Shown here: piece after piece, positions 1 through 6,190 of the stretch
Layout: every line of letters begins with the position of its first letter
Numbering within the stretch: position 1 is the stretch's first letter
From: JAGOLU01 sp964542665
Lineage (GTDB): Bacteria; Patescibacteriota; Microgenomatia; UBA1406; GWC2-37-13
Assembly (NCBI GenBank): GCA_964542665.1
Contig: CAZIUF010000019.1
Location: forward strand, 1 to 16,810
DNA: 16,810 bases
Direction of reading: 5' to 3'
The notes under the pieces: generated by a model
Database searches by the model: none
What the model saw: only the letters and a program-made list of their open reading frames with translations
What the model was told of the DNA's origin: nothing
Translations under genes and position numbers: made by a program

Positions 1-1
1 C

Positions 2-940
2 CCAAATAGTATGGCAATATTGGGTATGTCATGTTTACCAGACTACGACCCGCGTGCATTTGCAGATTTTTCACCACATGCATATAGCACATCAGCAATC
101 AGTGATACATATGAACCTGGGTCTACTTTTAAACCACTTGTAGTGAGTCAGGCACTTGAAGCGGGTGTTATTACACCTACAGAGGTACTTCCCGAGCCCG
201 ACTCTATTGAAGTTTCTGATTACACGATCGCAAACTGGGACGGGAAATCTCGAGGAAAGATAGCTATTCCAGATGTGCTTGCCAAGTCGTCGAATATTGG
301 TATGGTCCAGGTTGGGGCAAAACTAGGTAATGAGGCGATGTATACCAGCGTACTCAAGTATGGTTTTGGGAGCGAAACGGGAATAGATCTCCAAGGTGAA
401 GTTTCAGGTAGTATCAAACCAAAGCAGTACTGGTATCCGATCGATTATGCGACGGCGACCTTTGGACAGGGTCTTGCAGTTACCCCGATGCAGCTCATCA
501 CTGCGTTTGCAAGTGTAGTCAATGGAGGAGAGCTACTTCGACCATATGTAGTCGAGCGAGTCTCTGACAATATCAGTGTCAATACCCAACACGAAAAAAC
601 CGTAGTACGAAGAGTGATGACTGAGTCGACAAGTCGTATCATGCGTCGGATACTCGAGTATACGATCGACAATGCCGAATATCGTTGGCAGAAGCCAGTA
701 GGATACAGGTTTGGAGGAAAAACAGGCACTGCCCAAATTGCAGTAGATGGCAAATACGACACACGCAAAACTATTGCGTCTTTCATCGGTTTTACACCTG
801 TTGATAAACCCCGATTTATGGCTCTTATCGTCATCAAGGAACCCTCAACATCTTCGTGGGGATCTGAGACAGCTGCTCCGCTCTTTTTTGAGATGGCTAA
901 AGAGTTGATCACGTACTACGGTATCCCACCGGAATACTAA
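2..940 (+). CDS. ftsI: Peptidoglycan D,D-transpeptidase (class B PBP, FtsI/PBP3-like), 5' end cut off by the window
   Basis: Seen: the frame is open from base 2 and an internal Met falls at 11, so the N-terminus (TM anchor, pedestal domain) lies outside the window. Counting from that Met, the transpeptidase motifs are STFK at 38-41 (catalytic Ser38, codon 122-124), SSN at 93-95 and KTG at 237-239 inside GGKTGTAQ; EPGSTFKP is the typical context of the first motif. Known: this family cross-links septal peptidoglycan outside the membrane, working with FtsW, and is the target of beta-lactams. Context: it is followed 27 nt later by murE, the classic ftsI-murE order of dcw clusters, which favours FtsI over the elongasome PBP2, although the missing N-terminus prevents proof. 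The C-terminus ends shortly after the transpeptidase fold with no PASTA domains. Confidence 0.93.
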   Translation, partial: PNSMAILGMSCLPDYDPRAFADFSPHAYSTSAISDTYEPGSTFKPLVVSQALEAGVITPTEVLPEPDSIEVSDYTIANWDGKSRGKIAIPDVLAKSSNIGMVQVGAKLGNEAMYTSVLKYGFGSETGIDLQGEVSGSIKPKQYWYPIDYATATFGQGLAVTPMQLITAFASVVNGGELLRPYVVERVSDNISVNTQHEKTVVRRVMTESTSRIMRRILEYTIDNAEYRWQKPVGYRFGGKTGTAQIAVDGKYDTRKTIASFIGFTPVDKPRFMALIVIKEPSTSSWGSETAAPLFFEMAKELITYYGIPPEY

Positions 941-949
941 GATGTAACT

Positions 950-962
950 TATAATGTATAAC
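950..962 (+). promoter_or_regulatory. Putative murE promoter (-10 only), short or no leader
   Basis: Seen: the 27-nt ftsI-murE gap contains a perfect TATAAT at 950-955 (12 nt before the ATG) and an overlapping-type TATAAC at 957-962 (5 nt before the ATG). No clear -35 is present and there is no Shine-Dalgarno sequence. Inference: either hexamer would give a leader of about 0-6 nt, so murE may have its own nearly leaderless transcript besides read-through from ftsI. Confidence 0.45.
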
Positions 963-967
963 GAAAC

Positions 968-2212
968 ATGAAAATCCTACGTCAACTCAAAAATATATAT
1001 CACTGGGTAGTAGCATGGTTGGCACATGCCTATTATGGCTTTCCAGCGGGCAAGTTGAAGCTTATTGGTATCACAGGCACAGATGGCAAGACTACGACTT
1101 CATCGCTGATTTATCACGTACTCAAATATGCAGGTAAAAAAGTGTCAGTCATCACTACCGTTTCAGCAACTATCGGTGGGGTGAGCCATGACACCGGATT
1201 TCACGTAACCACTCCGGATCCTCATCAAATACCCAAATTGCTTGCCCAAGCAGTTACAAACGGTGATGAATACATGGTCTTTGAGATCACTTCACATGGA
1301 CTTGACCAACATCGTGCCGCACCAATGCGTTTTGAAGTAGCAGGGATCACCAATATCACTCACGAACATCTCGATTATCATCACACGATGGACCGCTATA
1401 TCGCTGCAAAGGCAAAGTTGATTTCACTCTCAAAGCTCACTTTTATAAACGCTGACCAAAAAGATACCAGCAAAAAACTGAAGAATTTATCAAAAGAACA
1501 TCCTGTGAAAACCTATGGACTACAAGAACCTGCAGATATCGCTATTGATATCGCACAAAAATACAACATCTCACTTGAGTCATATAACAAATACAACTTC
1601 CTTCTGGCTTACTGCATATGTAAACATCTTGGAGTATCTGATGAGACATTTGGTTCAGCACTCAAGACGTACTCATTTCCTCCAGGACGGATGGAGGTTG
1701 TTTATGATGAAGCCTTCACCGCTATCATAGACTTCGCACATACTCCAAATGCGATACGTGAAGCATTGTCTGCGATTAGTCAGAAATATCCAAAGAGGCG
1801 TATCATCCACGTCTTTGGTGCTGCGGGCAAACGAGATCAAAGCAAACGTACCGAAATGGGTGAGTCATCGGGTATGTATGCGACGAAAGTGATTTTAACA
1901 GAAGAAGACTATCGCACCGAAGATCCCCAGAAAATTGCCGATATGATTGCAGTTGGCCTGGATAAAGCGAAATATCAAAAAGTCACTAACGAGGTGATGA
2001 AGGGTGATTTAAATACCGACGAAAGATTGTATACATTTGTTCCTAACAGAGAAATGGCGGTAAAGACCGCTATATCAATCGCTAAAGATGGAGATGTTCT
2101 CATTTTTACAGGAAAAGCCCATGAGTCTACCCTATGTCGCGGCACCACAGAGTATCCGTATAGTGAGCACGATGCATGCTTGAAATATATACGAGAACTT
2201 AAAACACAGTGA
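968..2212 (+). CDS. murE: UDP-MurNAc-dipeptide ligase, MurE-type, lacking the N-terminal domain
   Basis: Adds the third stem residue to UDP-MurNAc-L-Ala-D-Glu using ATP, in the cytoplasm. Seen in its 414 aa: P-loop GTDGKTT at 37-43, TTPDP at 81-85, ITSHGLDQ at 107-114, HEHLDYH at 132-138, probable carbamylated Lys148 (AAKAK), GRMEVV from 240, DFAHTP at 255-260, GAAGKRD at 284-290 and GKAHE at 382-386. In E. coli MurE the P-loop comes only after roughly 110 residues; here it is near residue 37, so the N-terminal UDP-binding domain is essentially absent. The amino-acid selectivity motif (DNPR in meso-DAP enzymes) reads EDYR at 313-316, so the residue added cannot be predicted confidently. The ATG lies 27 nt after ftsI with no SD. 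The alternative that it is a generic Mur ligase paralogue is less likely given its position behind ftsI. Confidence 0.9.
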   Translation: MKILRQLKNIYHWVVAWLAHAYYGFPAGKLKLIGITGTDGKTTTSSLIYHVLKYAGKKVSVITTVSATIGGVSHDTGFHVTTPDPHQIPKLLAQAVTNGDEYMVFEITSHGLDQHRAAPMRFEVAGITNITHEHLDYHHTMDRYIAAKAKLISLSKLTFINADQKDTSKKLKNLSKEHPVKTYGLQEPADIAIDIAQKYNISLESYNKYNFLLAYCICKHLGVSDETFGSALKTYSFPPGRMEVVYDEAFTAIIDFAHTPNAIREALSAISQKYPKRRIIHVFGAAGKRDQSKRTEMGESSGMYATKVILTEEDYRTEDPQKIADMIAVGLDKAKYQKVTNEVMKGDLNTDERLYTFVPNREMAVKTAISIAKDGDVLIFTGKAHESTLCRGTTEYPYSEHDACLKYIRELKTQ

Positions 2213-2239
2213 AGTCACTCCATGCGCAAGCTTGTCTAC

Positions 2240-3079
2240 TTAGCCGAACTTCCTAAACATGAGCAGGGTACCCAGCAGTGTGATCATCGAAGCTATCCAA
2301 AAGGTTATCTTTATGGGTGATGGATCATCGATAAAGGCATAGGCTATTTGAAATGTAGCTCCAGCCAAAAAGAACACGTACGTGTATTTGGTATAAGCAT
2401 AGAGCGAATCAGCCTGTCTTACTTGATACTTGGTATTGATTGAGTGCATCAGTGTCTCACAGAACTCCTTTGCGTACTCCAACTCTTCAGAGATATAGGT
2501 ACGCTTATAATTCACGATCGAGTCTTCATAATCTCGTATATATGTTTCTACGTGCTCGAGAAGTTTTTGCTGGTTATTGATGATGAGACGAAGTGTGGTG
2601 ATATTGATCAGATTGCTCGTCAAATGACGAATAAGTAGGTTTGAGTCAGTATCATTTTTATATTCTTCCCGCACAGATTTAGTATCCTGGAGAAGATGCT
2701 CGATGATTCGAGCCTCATCCTCGAGTACTATTTGGAGCCACTGATCAATAAAAGATCCAAAAGAAAAGTGGGTAATAGCCTCAAGCTCACCACGGTATTT
2801 TTTAAAAAAATGACTAGTGTTAAAACCAAATATGGTTGCCTTGTGTTTTGCTTTATCAAAAAATACATTCACCTCAATAGATTTGATCGCATGAAGCTCG
2901 CTAACGTATTCAGGAATAAAGAAGATAAGATATATGTATTTTTCGTGCTTATGGAGCTCAATCCGGATATTACTCCCTTTTATTTTTTGCAAAATTGCCT
3001 GATCAAGTTTTGGATATTTCTTCTCAAAAGCAGCAAAATCCTCCTTTTTTGGGTTAGTGACTATCTCTATGAGCTTCAT
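2240..3079 (-). CDS. CorA-like two-TM membrane protein without a GMN motif
   Basis: Seen: 279 aa with a soluble alpha/beta N-terminal part (about 1-110), a long helical and coiled region (about 112-228), and two C-terminal membrane segments (about 232-250 and 257-275) ending in a short basic tail (FRKFG). This layout is that of CorA/MIT-family divalent cation channels. However, the GMN motif that defines the CorA selectivity filter at the end of TM1 is missing: the stretch reads AGATFQIAYAF, and the inter-TM loop is only IDDPSPIK. Inference: a divergent CorA-superfamily protein with an altered filter or no transport role; family membership is from architecture, not from a diagnostic motif. 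It is opposite in direction to murE (27 nt convergent gap) and divergent from murC, with its own well-placed promoter, so it looks like an independent insertion in the wall cluster. Confidence 0.6.
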   Translation of the reverse strand: MKLIEIVTNPKKEDFAAFEKKYPKLDQAILQKIKGSNIRIELHKHEKYIYLIFFIPEYVSELHAIKSIEVNVFFDKAKHKATIFGFNTSHFFKKYRGELEAITHFSFGSFIDQWLQIVLEDEARIIEHLLQDTKSVREEYKNDTDSNLLIRHLTSNLINITTLRLIINNQQKLLEHVETYIRDYEDSIVNYKRTYISEELEYAKEFCETLMHSINTKYQVRQADSLYAYTKYTYVFFLAGATFQIAYAFIDDPSPIKITFWIASMITLLGTLLMFRKFG

Positions 3080-3085
3080 GCTATC

Positions 3086-3114
3086 AATCTAGATCATTTA
3101 TGAGGCTATTGCAA
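3086..3114 (-). promoter_or_regulatory. Putative leaderless sigma-70-type promoter of the CorA-like gene
   Basis: Seen on the minus strand: TTGCAA (complement of 3109-3114), a 17-nt spacer, TAGATT (complement of 3086-3091), then exactly 6 nt (3080-3085) to the ATG at 3079. By standard sigma-70 geometry the +1 would be the A of the start codon. No SD is present. The spacing is ideal, though both hexamers are imperfect. Confidence 0.55.
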
Positions 3115-3118
3115 GGTG

Positions 3119-3124
3119 TATAAT
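3119..3124 (+). promoter_or_regulatory. Candidate -10 box upstream of murC
   Basis: Seen: a perfect TATAAT 71 nt before the murC ATG, preceded by TG but without the extra base of a true extended -10 and without a good -35. The predicted start near 3131 would leave a leader of about 65 nt carrying the hairpin and the short ORF described below. It is divergent from the CorA-like promoter. Confidence 0.4.
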
Positions 3125-3137
3125 CAACACTAAGTGC

Positions 3138-3194
3138 ATGAAGCGTCGAACGTCGTCATCCCGGCGTATGCCGGGATCCATGTCTTCAAAATGA
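3138..3194 (+). other. 18-codon leader ORF ending 1 nt before murC
   Basis: Seen: an ATG at 3138 opens an 18-codon frame, rich in Arg and Ser, that runs through the REP-like hairpin and stops with TGA at 3192-3194, leaving a single T before the murC ATG at 3196. It begins about 7 nt after the transcription start predicted from TATAAT at 3119. Inference: it could couple translation to murC by termination-reinitiation, or be chance, since its sequence is largely dictated by the repeat. Confidence 0.3.
3151..3183 (+). repeat. REP-like palindrome (GC-rich hairpin) in the murC leader
   Basis: Seen: a perfect 8-bp inverted repeat, ATCCCGGC (3158-3165) and GCCGGGAT (3170-3177), with a GTAT loop, flanked by GTC on the left and CCATG on the right. 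The region from about 3141 is much more GC-rich than the surroundings. Known: intergenic palindromes of the form GTCATCCCGGC...GCCGGGATCCA recur in many unrelated bacterial genomes, and REP elements of this kind are moved by RAYT transposases; this is from memory, not a search. Inference: a mobile REP-like unit inserted between the murC promoter and gene. There is no T-tract after the stem, so a terminator is unlikely. Confidence 0.65.
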
Positions 3195-3195
3195 T

Positions 3196-4467
3196 ATGAA
3201 TACACTAAAAAACCATCAGCACATATTCATCGTCGGCATCAAAGGTGTCGCTATGGCCGGGATTATGACCATGCTTGCGCAAATGGGAAAGAAGGTGTCC
3301 GGATCGGATACAGATGAGACGCAGATCACCGACGGACTGGTGTCAAGCAGTGAGGCTCAAGTGGCGAGTTTGAATTCTCGCCTACCAGAGGATGTTGACC
3401 TGCTTATATACTCTGCTGCTCATGGAGGATCACTTTCATCTCAAGTCAAGGAAGCAAAAGATAAAGGTATTCCGGTCATGCATCAGGCACAAGTGATTCG
3501 TGCCTTATCTTCACTATTTTCCTACTCAATCGCCGTATGTGGGTGTCATGGTAAAACGGGAACTACAGCGCTAACGGTTTTTGTACTAAAACAACTTGGC
3601 GTGTCAATCAGCTGGCTCGTAGGTACTCCCTCATTTTATGGTGAGGATGAATCTGGTGCCATCATCGGGTATGCAGGTGCACACTTTGATCCTGAGTCAA
3701 CAATATTTGTCTATGAATGTGATGAGTACGCAGTCTCACCCCCACAGGACTTGACGCCTAAACTCGAGTTTTATTCACCTACACATACACTGTGTACCAA
3801 TATTGATTTTGATCACCCGGATGTATATCGTGACATCGAGCATACTCGATCTGTTTTTCACTCTTTTTTTAAGCGTTGTGGGTGGGTGTATGAGTGTAAC
3901 TCAAAAAGTATTGAAGGAAATATGCATGGAGTTGTAAAGCTGATCGAGCAGCTCAGAGATGAAGGCATACTCGAGCCACAAGGTAAAAATCAGAGTACAC
4001 ACGCAATCATGAAGAGATTCGGCGGAGCAAAACGACGATTAGAAGACTATGGCGAGAGTCAAGGAATACATTTTTATGATGATTATGGTCACCATCCCGC
4101 TGAGATCAAAGCAACCATACACGTTCTACGCTCAAAACACCCTGGTCGTCGACAAGTTGTGCTTTTCCAATCACACACCTACTCTCGCACGCAAAGATTA
4201 AAGAACGAGTTTGTGGATGCGCTCTCACTAGCTGACTTGGTATATATTGACCAAGTTTTCCCCAGTGCTCGAGAAAAATCAGATGTCGAAAAAATTACCT
4301 CACAGGATCTTGAAGCGTTGGCAAATCAAAAAGGGCACATGAATATTCATGGATGTGTTTCACGTGAAGATCTCATCCAGAGAACGAAATTAAACATGAG
4401 AGCAGGCGATGTGGTTCTCACTTTGGGTGCGGGCGACATTTACAAAGCTATACCATTACTTCAATGA
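3196..4467 (+). CDS. murC: UDP-N-acetylmuramate-L-alanine ligase (MurC/Mpl-type Mur ligase)
   Basis: Should add L-Ala to UDP-MurNAc with ATP, the first step of stem peptide synthesis. Seen in its 423 aa: an N-terminal Rossmann loop GIKGVAMAG at 14-22, P-loop GCHGKTGTT at 116-124 (the usual GTHGKTTTT with Cys and Gly changes), ECDEYA at 174-179, NIDFDHPD at 202-209, DDYGHHPAEI at 295-304 and FQSHTYSRT at 324-332. The Rossmann start and DDYGHHP are diagnostic of the MurC/Mpl branch. The DEY and FDH contexts in the middle domain resemble Mpl, the peptide-recycling ligase, more than typical MurC (ADES, ADHMD). As no other MurC is present and the gene sits among murE, murB and murA, MurC function is the better inference. 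No SD; the next gene overlaps by ATGA. Confidence 0.85.
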   Translation: MNTLKNHQHIFIVGIKGVAMAGIMTMLAQMGKKVSGSDTDETQITDGLVSSSEAQVASLNSRLPEDVDLLIYSAAHGGSLSSQVKEAKDKGIPVMHQAQVIRALSSLFSYSIAVCGCHGKTGTTALTVFVLKQLGVSISWLVGTPSFYGEDESGAIIGYAGAHFDPESTIFVYECDEYAVSPPQDLTPKLEFYSPTHTLCTNIDFDHPDVYRDIEHTRSVFHSFFKRCGWVYECNSKSIEGNMHGVVKLIEQLRDEGILEPQGKNQSTHAIMKRFGGAKRRLEDYGESQGIHFYDDYGHHPAEIKATIHVLRSKHPGRRQVVLFQSHTYSRTQRLKNEFVDALSLADLVYIDQVFPSAREKSDVEKITSQDLEALANQKGHMNIHGCVSREDLIQRTKLNMRAGDVVLTLGAGDIYKAIPLLQ

Positions 4468-5024
4468 GTACGAGTCGAGCGTCTGTCAAGGTTGTTGGAT
4501 CACAGATCATCTATCAGAATAAGCATGTTGTCACGCATGTGGATACTCTAGAGATGGACGGAAGACAATGGGAACAGGTCTATCTTGCGAAGCATTTGCC
4601 CGATCTTGATGTGGGAGTTATTCCTTACGAAAATGGTGGAGTTTATATGCTTGATCAATATCGGCATGCAAATGAACGTTACTTTTGGCAATTTCCGGGT
4701 GGAGCAGGAGAAATGGGTCGTACACTGCGTGATGCAGCCTCACGTGAGCTTACAGAGGAGACAGGATTTGTTGCGGGAAAGCTCGAGGTTATTGGGCAAA
4801 CGTGTAATGAGCCGGGGCTTGTACAGTTGAGAACAACCATCTTTGTAGCCACTGATTTAGTGAAGGGAAAACGAAACATTGAACATACTGAGATTGGGAT
4901 GAAACTCAAATTTTTCACGATCAGTCAAGTTGAAGAGATGATTAAAAAGGGCGAGATCCAGTGTGGATTTGCCCTCGCGGCATGGACATTTTTTAGAAAT
5001 TATCTTCAGTCACATAAACACTAA
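4464..5024 (+). CDS. NUDIX hydrolase, ADP-ribose pyrophosphatase-like
   Basis: Seen: 186 aa with an N-terminal beta-rich section (HVDTLEMDGRQWEQVYL at about 25-41), then DQYRHANERYFWQFPGG at 64-80 and the Nudix box at 80-102. The box keeps the catalytic core RELTEETGF (94-102), but the first Glu of G-x5-E-x7-REUxEE is Arg86. The layout and the QYR...W.FPGG signature resemble ADP-ribose/nucleotide-sugar pyrophosphatases (NudF type), which hydrolyse NDP-X to NMP and X-P. The ATG overlaps the murC stop (ATGA), so it is probably translationally coupled to murC. A role in turning over a nucleotide sugar of the wall pathway would fit the context, but the substrate is unknown. No SD. Confidence 0.85.
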   Translation: MSTSRASVKVVGSQIIYQNKHVVTHVDTLEMDGRQWEQVYLAKHLPDLDVGVIPYENGGVYMLDQYRHANERYFWQFPGGAGEMGRTLRDAASRELTEETGFVAGKLEVIGQTCNEPGLVQLRTTIFVATDLVKGKRNIEHTEIGMKLKFFTISQVEEMIKKGEIQCGFALAAWTFFRNYLQSHKH

Positions 5025-5087
5025 TGATTTCGATGCAAACATTAATCTACTATTTATAAGTAACACCCTATATAGGCTAGTTTCGGA

Positions 5088-5093
5088 TACAAT
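5088..5093 (+). promoter_or_regulatory. Putative leaderless murB promoter (-10)
   Basis: Seen: TACAAT followed by exactly 6 nt and the murB ATG at 5100, in a 75-nt AT-rich gap after the NUDIX gene. There is no convincing -35 at 16-18 nt spacing, no extended -10 and no SD. The gap also holds a 10-bp palindrome CCTATATAGG (5067-5076), near the -35 position, that might be an operator; nothing supports this beyond symmetry. Confidence 0.45.
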
Positions 5094-5099
5094 ATACGT

Positions 5100-6185
5100 A
5101 TGGTTATCTATCAAAACCACTCAATAGGTGACAAGTTCACCTGGAAAGTCGAGTGTACAGCGCGATATTTTGCATGTGCAAAAAACCTTGATGAACTTAA
5201 GGAAATACTAGCCAGCAAAGAGTATGTATCCACGCCTAAGAAGTACACTCTCGGTCTTGGTGCAAATACACTCTTTGCCACTTCGCACTATGATGGGTTT
5301 GTTTTGCAGATCGATATGAAGGGTATCAAGCAAGTTGGCGACACAGAGTCGACGATGACGTTTGAGATAGCAGCAGGAGAAAACTGGCACGATGTTATAA
5401 AAAAGTTTGTGTGCGAGTATGGTCTGGGAGGGATGGAGAACCTTGCGTATATTCCCGGCACTTTTGGTGCAGCAGCGATCCAAAATGTTGCTGCGTATGG
5501 ACACACGTTTGAAGATGTATTTGTTGAGTTGGAAGCAATAAATACTGAAAGTCTTGAAATAAGAAAGTTTTCGAAATCAGAAGCTGCGTTCAAGTATCGA
5601 GACAGCTACTTTAAATCACGCGAATTTCGCGATACATATATCATCTTAAGCACCACTGTGCGTTTGGAAAAGCCTACATTTCATCTTGCAGAGACGAGCT
5701 ATCACTCTAACTATGAGAGCCTGAAACAAGAACTGAAGACCGATGGACCATACACGCCCCATCAAGTATTTGATGCGGTGACAAGCCTGCGCAAAAAAAA
5801 GCTACCTGAGATCACGGATGTGGGCACCAACGGGAGTACATTTATGAACTCCATCGTATCGGGAGAGAAGGTTAAGGAACTCCTGGTGATATTTCCAAAA
5901 CTCCAATACTATCCGGTCGAAAAGATGCAGTATCCTGATCCATCAAGTTTGAAATTACTGCCAACTGCAATGTATAAGATAGCAGCGGGACATATTTTTG
6001 ATCAGCTCGGCTGGAAGGATAAAGTGATCGATGGAGTCGGGACATGGAAAAATCATGCGCTCGTTGTATGTAACTATTCGGCAACAAAACCCGAGCCTAT
6101 CTTGGAGTATATCAACGCGATGCAGAAGGATTTCATGGAGGCAACAGGTATAATGATCGAGCCAGAAGTAAACATTGTCCGATAA
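5100..6185 (+). CDS. murB: UDP-N-acetylenolpyruvoylglucosamine reductase
   Basis: FAD- and NADPH-dependent reduction of enolpyruvyl-UDP-GlcNAc to UDP-MurNAc in the cytoplasm. Seen in its 361 aa: FAD-binding loop GLGANTLF at 52-59, IPGTFGAAAIQNVAAYG at 118-134, FKYRDSYFK at 164-172, RKKKLPE at 231-237, NGSTFMN at 244-250 carrying the probable proton-donor Ser246 (GSFFKNP in E. coli) and the C-terminal EPEV at 354-357 that supplies the conserved Glu. Length and motif order match the E. coli-like type I enzyme (342 aa). The start is supported by QNHS at 5-8, which aligns with the NHS at the E. coli N-terminus. murA follows after 5 nt, so the two are co-transcribed and form consecutive steps, here in reverse pathway order. 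Confidence 0.95.
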   Translation: MVIYQNHSIGDKFTWKVECTARYFACAKNLDELKEILASKEYVSTPKKYTLGLGANTLFATSHYDGFVLQIDMKGIKQVGDTESTMTFEIAAGENWHDVIKKFVCEYGLGGMENLAYIPGTFGAAAIQNVAAYGHTFEDVFVELEAINTESLEIRKFSKSEAAFKYRDSYFKSREFRDTYIILSTTVRLEKPTFHLAETSYHSNYESLKQELKTDGPYTPHQVFDAVTSLRKKKLPEITDVGTNGSTFMNSIVSGEKVKELLVIFPKLQYYPVEKMQYPDPSSLKLLPTAMYKIAAGHIFDQLGWKDKVIDGVGTWKNHALVVCNYSATKPEPILEYINAMQKDFMEATGIMIEPEVNIVR

Positions 6186-6190
6186 CGTTT

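Noticed and set aside
445..912. 155-codon open frame antisense to ftsI
   Set aside because: It lies wholly opposite the transpeptidase domain with all its motifs, and shows no recognisable domain. It is a shadow of the coding strand.
2208..2219. AGTGA-AG-TCACT as a terminator between murE and the CorA-like gene
   Set aside because: The stem is 5 bp with a 2-nt loop and has no T-tract on either side.
2696..3103. 135-codon plus-strand frame opposite the CorA-like gene
   Set aside because: The minus-strand frame has a coherent two-TM architecture and a promoter; this one has low-complexity Phe/Lys-rich sequence and no motif.
3158..3177. Hairpin as a rho-independent terminator or riboswitch
   Set aside because: No U-tract follows the stem and there is no larger conserved fold; a REP-like unit explains it better.
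4451..4463. TACCAT 7 nt before the NUDIX start as another leaderless promoter
   Set aside because: Poor match to TATAAT and off the 6-nt spacing; the ATGA overlap explains expression.
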